In this document: in pieces, positions 58,001-64,000 of the stretch | Layout: the number at the start of each line of letters is the position of its first letter | How positions within the stretch are numbered: the first letter of the stretch is position 1 | From: Kalaharituber pfeilii | Lineage: Eukaryota > Ascomycota > Pezizomycetes > Pezizales > Pezizaceae | DNA: 64,000 nt | Direction of reading: 5' to 3' | NCBI GenBank assembly: GCA_015179045.1 | Contig: WHUZ01000001.1 | Coordinates: 2,046,001-2,110,000, forward strand | Translations under genes and position numbers: made by a program | The notes under the pieces: generated by a model | The model's database searches: none | Told to the model about the DNA's origin: nothing | The model's input: only the letters and a program-made list of their open reading frames with translations

Positions 58001-59141
58001 GTTGCGGTTAACGTGGCGGAACGGGAGAGAGATTTGCGATTGAGAGGTGATAGTGGAGTTCAAGAGCATGTTTTGTTGTTAACTTTTGGGACTGACCAAT
58101 CGATGGAAGTAAGCAAAAGCGATATGGAGAGCTATGGAGTTGAGGGCCCCAGTTCGATTCTTAGGTCGAGCAGGGGAAGAGAGTTATCCAGCATGTTAAA
58201 AGTATATTAAGATGGATAGTAATGCTCCAGTTCCATACAATTCAGTTCTAGTGGAACTAGAGTAGCCTCTTTTTGAATTAGGATTTTTTGTTTCTTTTTT
58301 GAAGCAAAAAAGGCGCAGGAATTGGCTTGTTGCACTGCCCGCCATAGTTTATTCACTAGTAACTATTAAAGTCTATTGAGGGAACCCCCGCCTTAATGTA
58401 TTATTACAGCTATATAGATACAGTATACAGTAAATAAAATATTCCACATCCCAGATTCAAAATAAGATTAAAATATAAAAAAAAGGTTTGTTCCCAAAGC
58501 AATTCCTCTCCCCACTTTTGTAACCCTCTGCAAGCCTTTCGTCCACTTTGTTTGCGATGAGTACCTACTATAAATGAATGTACGAGTTGTTGGCGGTAGG
58601 CTTGTCTTGGCATGCCTACGCCTCTCACTCTTCCGACATGCTTTTCACGTCGATGAATTATGCCCGATATATGCATTCCGAAAAAAAAAAAAAAGAAACT
58701 ACGTATCTTCCAATTTGAGAATTAACTGGCGATATAGTTGTGGACTAACTGATGTGAATATTGGAGGTAACATTTGTATTAGACAATACCGTATTCGAGG
58801 GCAACATACGATTGATAGCCACATTGTTTTTTGTCCAGCATGTACATGGAGCTTCTTTGATGGCACATACAGTGCATTTTGAGTAAATATTATTCTCATT
58901 TTGCGATGCCGAATAGATTGGAGAGATTATGAATAAAATATAAGGAAGGACTAATAGAAGAGCCGGCGCTAGATGACATAATAGGGGTTGAGTGGACAAA
59001 GAAAGTCAAGACGAAAAAGGATATTGAAGAAGATGAAATTATAGAATGAAATATATGTCACAACTACGACTCTCGGGCCCCAGATGCCACTCTTTAACTG
59101 CCAGTCGGAGAATGCCTGCTACCCTCAACTATCAAGATCTA

Positions 59142-59172
<31 letters not shown>

Positions 59173-59957
59173 CTTGTGGTCACGTAACCCGGCATAAAGG
59201 GGTACCAGCCTATGGCTCTCACCATCCCAGCATTCCAGCAGCTCAGCGTCCCAGCGTCTGAGTGTCTTCCATGGCTGATACAGTACAATAATAATGTTCA
59301 TGTAGTGATACAAAGCAATATTTGTGGCTGGTGTTGTACATTCGGGTAGGATTATAGCTATGCTCTTATCTACGAACACGAGAAATACTTGCCCATGGCG
59401 AAAGGCTAGCCTCGATAAATCAAGAGCACCTTTGTCAAATGTTAATCCCTAGCACTGTTGAAGGTAGTTCCATAGGCAAGACAAATTGGAAATTGTCTTC
59501 GATCAACGTTCCAATAACAATACTTAGGAGTAAAAGGAAAGCTAATACAAGTAATATCTATAATTCTCGCAATAAGAAGTTTCATATCCATAACGTTAAT
59601 TGGATGTCGTTAGCAACTTTCGACGATAACTCGTGCATTTTTCGATAGCCCATGCATATGAGGTAGTTATAGATTGCGAGCCAGACTGCATATCATCCAA
59701 GGTTTGAGAACTAATATTTGTGGAGGAACTCCAAAGTAAGGATAAATACGTAGCCCATAGTACTCCATTGGACTATACTCAATTCATTTTAATTCAGTTA
59801 AACATTATCTTCTGATATTAAGCAAATACCCACAAACTAAATGCTATTTTGGTAACCGTAAAACTTGGCCATCCTAGACTACTCAAGCATCCTGAGTACT
59901 ATGTATTTGTGGAAGTATATGTACACCAAATCTTCAAAGCACCCCAATCCCACAAGG
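55071..59957. other. Gene-poor region (about 4.9 kb)
   Basis: The largest stretch without a supported gene. It contains a T28 run (59145-59172), TTTTA repeats near 57660-57700, and coding-like short frames on the plus strand at 56858-57000 and 56985-57128 that do not connect to anything recognisable. No transposon ends, no tRNA and no long repeat were found by eye. It could hold a non-coding RNA, degraded elements or centromere-distant spacer. Confidence 0.5.
59145..59172 (+). repeat. Poly-T tract (28 T)
   Basis: Homopolymeric T run in the gene-poor region. Confidence 0.9.
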
Positions 59958-62900
59958 TTAGTACTCAAAATCATCATCAACACTCTTCTTTGCTCCGGCA
60001 CCACCAACACCCTCTTGCCTCCTATACATCTCAGCCACCTGCCTGCTGCTTGTGGCATCTTCGGGCGACTTGTCATCCCTTATTCGTAAGAATCGCGGGA
60101 ATCGCAAGCTGATTCCCTTGTTCATGTCAACCAACCCTTCTGCAGCTCTGTACTTTGGACTTAACGTCATATCTGCCGTCTTCACCTCCCAGACCATCTT
60201 TGGCTCAAACCATACATCAGGCGCATCTTTGCTACTCGCGGCATGTGAGTAATATGGCTTTGGTCGGTCAATGACATACTGTGATAGGGCTTTGTGATGT
60301 TCTTCGAGAACTTGTTCTGAGAAGCCAGTTCCGATGTTGCAAATTGTTTCATAGGTCTGCTTCGAGGTGTTGTAGCAAGCAAGAAGGAAAGCGCCATAAA
60401 CCGAGGTTCGCTTTCCACGCCCAAAGTAAGCGCCTACAACTACAAGGTCAAGTGAGTCGCCGACACCAGCAAGGTAGTCCTTCTTGATCTTAAGCCAGTT
60501 GATACTCCTCACGCTAGGCTCATATCCGCTCTCTGGACCAGTCAACATCTTGACCATCAAACCCTCGCAACTGTCCTTAATACTCTCTTCGAGGAAAGCT
60601 TGGATTTGTTCCAGCTCATTCCCATCCATTTTCTTAGCAAAAGAGAATTGTCCTTCCACTTCATTAAAGCTCTCGTACATTAAACGTCGCCTCTCCTGAA
60701 GTGTCTCTTTTACCAGGGGCTAGATCCAGTGATCAGTAATAATTCATAGTAGCTCTCTGGAATAATTGTGTCCATACCTTTCCGTTGAGGAATAAGAGAT
60801 CAAACCCAAACACGCACACTTTCACCTTGACGTCCTCAACCACCACATCTTTCCTTTTCCGGGTCATCAGCTGCTGGAATGGCAGTACCTTCTTTTCTTC
60901 TTTATCCCACCCAACTGTCTCACAATCCAAGATAAAGCTCTCAACACCCGGCTTGATCCATGTATCCAAAATACCCAATATATCTGGATATTTTTTCGAT
61001 AAATCCTCAGAATTTCTTGAGAATATCTTTGCAACCCCTTTGTCAGACTTCATGGTGCCTAAAGCTGTAGGAGGGTAGTCGATAGATGAGATCTTGGAAA
61101 CATAATGTATTTGAGATCGCTCTCCGTCGTATTTGTATTCACAGGTAAATGTTTTGTTCTCAAATTTGTCCAGGACCTCCGTGATGGCCTTGGTTGGCTT
61201 TGCGAGCATAGGCTTCAACGGCACGCCTGGCTGCATCCTACAGACCTCCCTCAACTTGGAAATACCGTGCTTAATCATAGCAGGTATAATGACTTCAAAG
61301 CTTGGAAGCTCACTAACAATCGGTCAGCAGCTTGTACGACAGGCTCTATGCTGGAAAACATTACCTGTATACACTCTTTAGGATCTCCTCTGCATCCTGC
61401 AACTGTTGTAGACTGGGCTTCTTGCCCTGCTGTTCCAGCTCCCATGTTATGACCGCTTGGCTTAAACCAACCTCAATAGTCTTGTCTGCCAGCCCAAGCC
61501 TCATTTTGCCTTCCAGTGCCCTAACAATATATTTTGCCTCATCACCCTCTTTTGCAGCATTTGCAAGCAAGCGCTTAATCATATCCACCTTCTTTTGTTG
61601 AGCGCCTTCCCCTGAGGTAGTAGCAATTTTCAGGAACTGCTCATGAACACCAGCTACCGTAAGACTCTTTGGCTTAGAAAAAACTAGCGTGGACTGATTT
61701 GAGCGTGATTGCTGAGCGACAAGGCCAAGGTCACCAGTCTGATTATGATCAGCCTTTATTTTGTCAATAGCTCGCCCACAGGACTCGCCAATGGCTTTCA
61801 TTAACAGAGATTCACCAATACCCAACTCAATACCCTCGAAGTCAGCAGCAAGCTTGTTACACATTAAGTGAACCACCAAAAGAAGCTCCTTTGGCGTAAG
61901 GCGTAGAACCTGCCTGAGAAGCATAGAAGTATGCTGTAACTTTTCTAGCCTCTTTGTGGTAGATTCAATCAAGCCAAACGCTTTACACACAGCAGCATAT
62001 GGTACAGGATCACCCGCGGGCCAGTCGGGGTACACATGTGCCTGGGTTAGTAGTTTATCTTGCACTGCCTTTCGAGCAGCCGGTGTAATAGCCGGCATTT
62101 TCAGGCTCTCTTCTTCTTCTGATGGTATCTCGGACTCTGACTCGGGTGATTCATCTTTCTCCTCCAGTGGTTTTTCTTTAACTACGGGTTTGGTGGCCAT
62201 TTTGGACGTTTTATTCGCTGGGCTTTTGGTTTTCTTGGGCGATTCTTTGACTTCCGGTTGCACTTTCTCTCCCTTATCTGTCTTTGTATTCCTTTTACCA
62301 GCCCCTGACTTGGTAAGATTTTCCTCCTTTAACCCCTCCACCGATTTAGGTGGCCTTCCTCGCCTCCTGGGTTTTACAGCATCAGATTCAAATTCAGATG
62401 CGGTAGGTTCCTCTTTGAACACATGCTTCTCATCCACAGCTGGAAGCCCCTCCGCCGATTTAGGTGGCCTTCCTCGCCTCTTGGGTTTTACAGCATCAGA
62501 TTCAGATTCAGATGCGGTAGGTTCCTCTTTGACCACATGCTTCTCATCCACAGCTGGAAACCCCTCCGCCAATTTAGGTGGCCTTCCTCGCCTCTTGGGT
62601 TTTACAGCATCAGATTCAGATTCAGATGCGGTAGGTTCCTCTTTGACCACATGCTTCTCATCCACAGCTGGAAACCCCTCCGCCGATTTAGGTGGCCTTC
62701 CTCGCCTCTTGGGTTTTACAGCATCAGATTCAGATTCAGATGCGGTAGGTTTCTCTTTGACCACATGCTTCTCATCCACAGCTGGATCCTGTGGCTCTGG
62801 CTTCGGTGATTTTTCCTTCGCCTTGCTTCCTCGCACAAGCTTCCCTCGCTTCTTTGAAGCTGGCTCCGTGGCTGCATTTTCTTCTTTAGAATTATCATCC

Positions 62901-63350
62901 TCTGGCTCCCCCTTTAAAAAGGCCTTTTTTGTAGGTTTTGGGTCGGACGGAGAACACCCTCGTTTCTTGGAGGCTACCTTCTCCTTCTGCTTCTCATTCT
63001 CAGCTGGGGCTTCATCCTCATTTGGTCTTTCCGCAGGCACTGGGACATCCTCCATGATCGCATCCTCATCCACTGTGGCAGCTGCATTTTTGCATTTTTC
63101 AGCTTCATTTTTTTTCTCCTTCTTGGACTTGTTACTCTTCGCACTTCCTACAACCAGTTTTGTCTGTTCTAAGGGCGCAGCCTTTGTTCCTGGAGGAGAA
63201 GTTAAAAACTTCCTACACGATTGCCAATGTTAGTGAAGTTCCTTACCAAAACGGACCACCGAAAATTGTCCCTAGCAACCAAGCCAATCGGACCAACCCT
63301 AGAGTAGACTGTGCTATGACGTACCCCAATGTAGCTTGCTTCAGAGGCAT
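59958..63350 (-). CDS. CDC9: DNA ligase I (CDC9 type) with an N-terminal AT-hook repeat array
   Basis: ATP-dependent ligase that seals Okazaki fragments and repair nicks. Minus-strand exons 63350-63325, 63212-61365, 61312-60778 and 60719-59958 give 1056 residues, longer than usual for fungi (roughly 850-900). The first exon splices to give 'MPLKQATLGKFLTSPPGTK', in which QATLGKFL matches a PCNA-interacting box. Residues about 60-400 are charged and repetitive, with four copies of a 38-residue unit each carrying an RRGRPPK AT-hook. The catalytic core follows: DNA-binding domain with 'LLRQVLRLTPKELLLVVHLM', the adenylated Lys in 'CEYKYDGERSQIHY', 'EGLMVKML', and the OB part 'WLKIKKDYLAGVGDSLDLVV' then 'VVGAYFGRGKRTSVYGAFLL'. 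An in-frame ATG at 63494 would add a mitochondrial-type presequence. Ligase identity is certain. Confidence 0.95.
62337..62785 (-). repeat. 114-bp minisatellite, about 4 copies, coding for AT-hook units
   Basis: The phrase catgcttctcatccacagct recurs at 62422, 62536, 62650 and 62764, an exact 114-bp period, with few differences between copies. Each unit encodes 38 residues containing (K/R)RRGRPPK. Since 114 is divisible by three, copy-number change keeps the ligase frame. Confidence 0.95.
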
Positions 63351-63494
63351 CTCGTCTTGTTTCTTAGTTTGCTGTGTCGAAACTAATCGCCGCTGTACAA
63401 CTGGGTTGAATTTTGTGAGAATTGTTGTGAGAGACAGTGTGTATTGATGAGTCGGACGCCGTGTTAAGCGTGTCACCACAGGAGAACGCAACAT
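63351..63494 (-). other. CDC9: In-frame 5' extension of DNA ligase I (alternative mitochondrial start)
   Basis: From the ATG at 63494 the frame runs 48 codons without a stop into the nuclear start at 63350. The extension starts 'MLRSPVVTRLTRRPTHQYTL' and continues with 'FNPVVQRRLVSTQQ'. It is Arg/Thr/Ser-rich with almost no acidic residues until the end. Yeast CDC9 uses two in-frame starts to make mitochondrial and nuclear forms, so the same arrangement is likely here. Confidence 0.6.
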
Positions 63495-63844
63495 CTCACG
63501 TTCCCAAGCCTCACGCGCGTGCCCAGGTGCGTCGCGTCGCACGGTTTCGTCTAGGGTGGGGGCGTGTTGGGAATGTGGGAGCCAGAAGCCACATGCTGGG
63601 CTTGCTCCAATCGTAAAACAGTCATAAATGCACACTCCTACGCCGCAAGCGGTACAAGTAGGGCAGAGCCTTTGGATTAAGCTTTGTGGGCCAAGCGGCG
63701 TTACTCGAGGAATCCAAGGGCTTCTTACTTTCACTAGAACACGCGACTAGCCGGGGTAGACTGGAATCCATCTGAAAAGGCCATACATCCTCACGGCACT
63801 GGGTATACGCAGAATTATGGGCCCTCCCACGTTCTGCACTCTGT
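63495..63844. promoter_or_regulatory. Upstream region of DNA ligase I
   Basis: About 350 bp that should hold the ligase promoter. No MCB-type ACGCGT cell-cycle box is seen; an 'acgcgt'-like near match 'cacgcgcgtg' occurs at 63511-63520 (tcACGCGCGTgc). Otherwise nothing recognised. Confidence 0.4.
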
Positions 63845-63938
63845 CTAGTGGGCACTCACTACCAAGGGCGGCGTCAACTGGGCCACGGGATTGTTCATCT
63901 TGATCAGCTCCATGGCCAGGCAAATGTATTTGTGAGAT
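63845..63938 (-). CDS. Possible terminal exon of a gene running off the right end
   Basis: After a strong acceptor (tttcttcttctgcag, minus strand) the frame reads 'SHKYICLAMELIKMNNPVAQ', 'LTPPLVVSAH' and a stop at 63845. It looks protein-like and the splice site is good, but nothing upstream is visible and I recognise no family. It might also be a short first exon from the ATG at 63913 with a GTGAGT donor. Confidence 0.3.
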
Positions 63939-64000
63939 CTGCAGAAGAAGAAATACACACAGAAGATCTCAGACAAATATAAGAGGTGTGTGGTGACTTC

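Noticed and set aside
61956..63233. 425-residue plus-strand open frame over DNA ligase I
   Set aside because: It is the antisense of the Lys/Glu/Ser-rich ligase N-terminus and the repeat array; splice-consistent ligase exons explain the region.
63213..63324. An extra micro-exon between the first two DNA ligase exons (around 63243-63270)
   Set aside because: Its phase gives a poor sequence, while direct joining of 63325 to 63212 gives the conserved PIP-box N-terminus.
1..64000. CRISPR array, prophage, insertion sequence or biosynthetic gene cluster
   Set aside because: None is present: the genome is eukaryotic, repeats are not spacer-interrupted, and no PKS, NRPS or transposase was found.

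Overview
The window is nuclear DNA from a filamentous ascomycete (Pezizomycotina). Nearly all genes are split by short GT-AG introns of about 45-110 nt. Coding sequence lies on both strands with short to medium intergenic gaps. The gene set is typically fungal: cystathionine gamma-synthase, Srs2 helicase, dynactin p62 and Arp11, GPI-GnT subunits, MRS2, a CBM19-like secreted protein. I cannot place it below Pezizomycotina. The DNA is rich in long homopolymers (G15-19, A/T up to about 33). Several genes show single-base frame breaks inside G/C runs, so some breaks may be assembly indels rather than biology.

Layout. 0.6-2.8 kb (+) cystathionine gamma-synthase; 3.4-7.1 kb (+) Srs2-type UvrD helicase with one apparent frameshift; 8.6-12.0 kb (+) mitochondrial isoleucyl-tRNA synthetase; 13.1-16.4 kb (-) GATA-finger protein; 16.8-17.4 kb (+) ribosomal protein uS10; 18.0-19.6 kb (-) GPI2/PIG-C; 20.8-23.2 kb (+) eIF2B gamma; 24.4-26.5 kb (-) dynactin p62; 26.7-28.0 kb (+) NDUFAF5-like methyltransferase; 28.5-30.9 kb (-) mitochondrial-type AAA+ ATPase in nine exons; 31.8-33.8 kb (+) fragmented coiled-coil gene; 34.6-36.6 kb (-) CCT gamma; 38.0-38.9 kb (+) relic of a mitochondrial ribosomal protein uL2 gene; 39.2-41.1 kb (-) secreted P/Q-rich protein; 42.1-43.2 kb (-) short-chain dehydrogenase; 44.7-46.6 kb (+) MRS2 magnesium channel; 48.4-49.3 kb (+) secreted CBM19-like protein; 50.0-51.0 kb (+) GPI15/PIG-H; 51.4-53.3 kb (-) Arp11; 54.1-55.1 kb (-) unknown protein; 55.1-59.9 kb gene-poor; 60.0-63.4 kb (-) DNA ligase I; and a possible terminal exon of a further gene at the right edge.

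Connections. Two subunits of the dynactin pointed-end complex (p62, Arp11) and two subunits of the GPI-GlcNAc transferase (PIG-C, PIG-H) occur in the same 64 kb. Three or four genes serve mitochondria (IleRS, NDUFAF5, AAA+ ATPase, MRS2), and DNA ligase I carries an in-frame upstream start that could make a mitochondrial form. The most distinctive observations are a 114-bp minisatellite that puts four AT-hooks into the N-terminus of DNA ligase I, a decayed uL2m copy with a 27-bp tandem duplication, and a perfect 37-bp inverted repeat at 49.6-49.7 kb. I found no CRISPR array, tRNA, rRNA or complete transposon.
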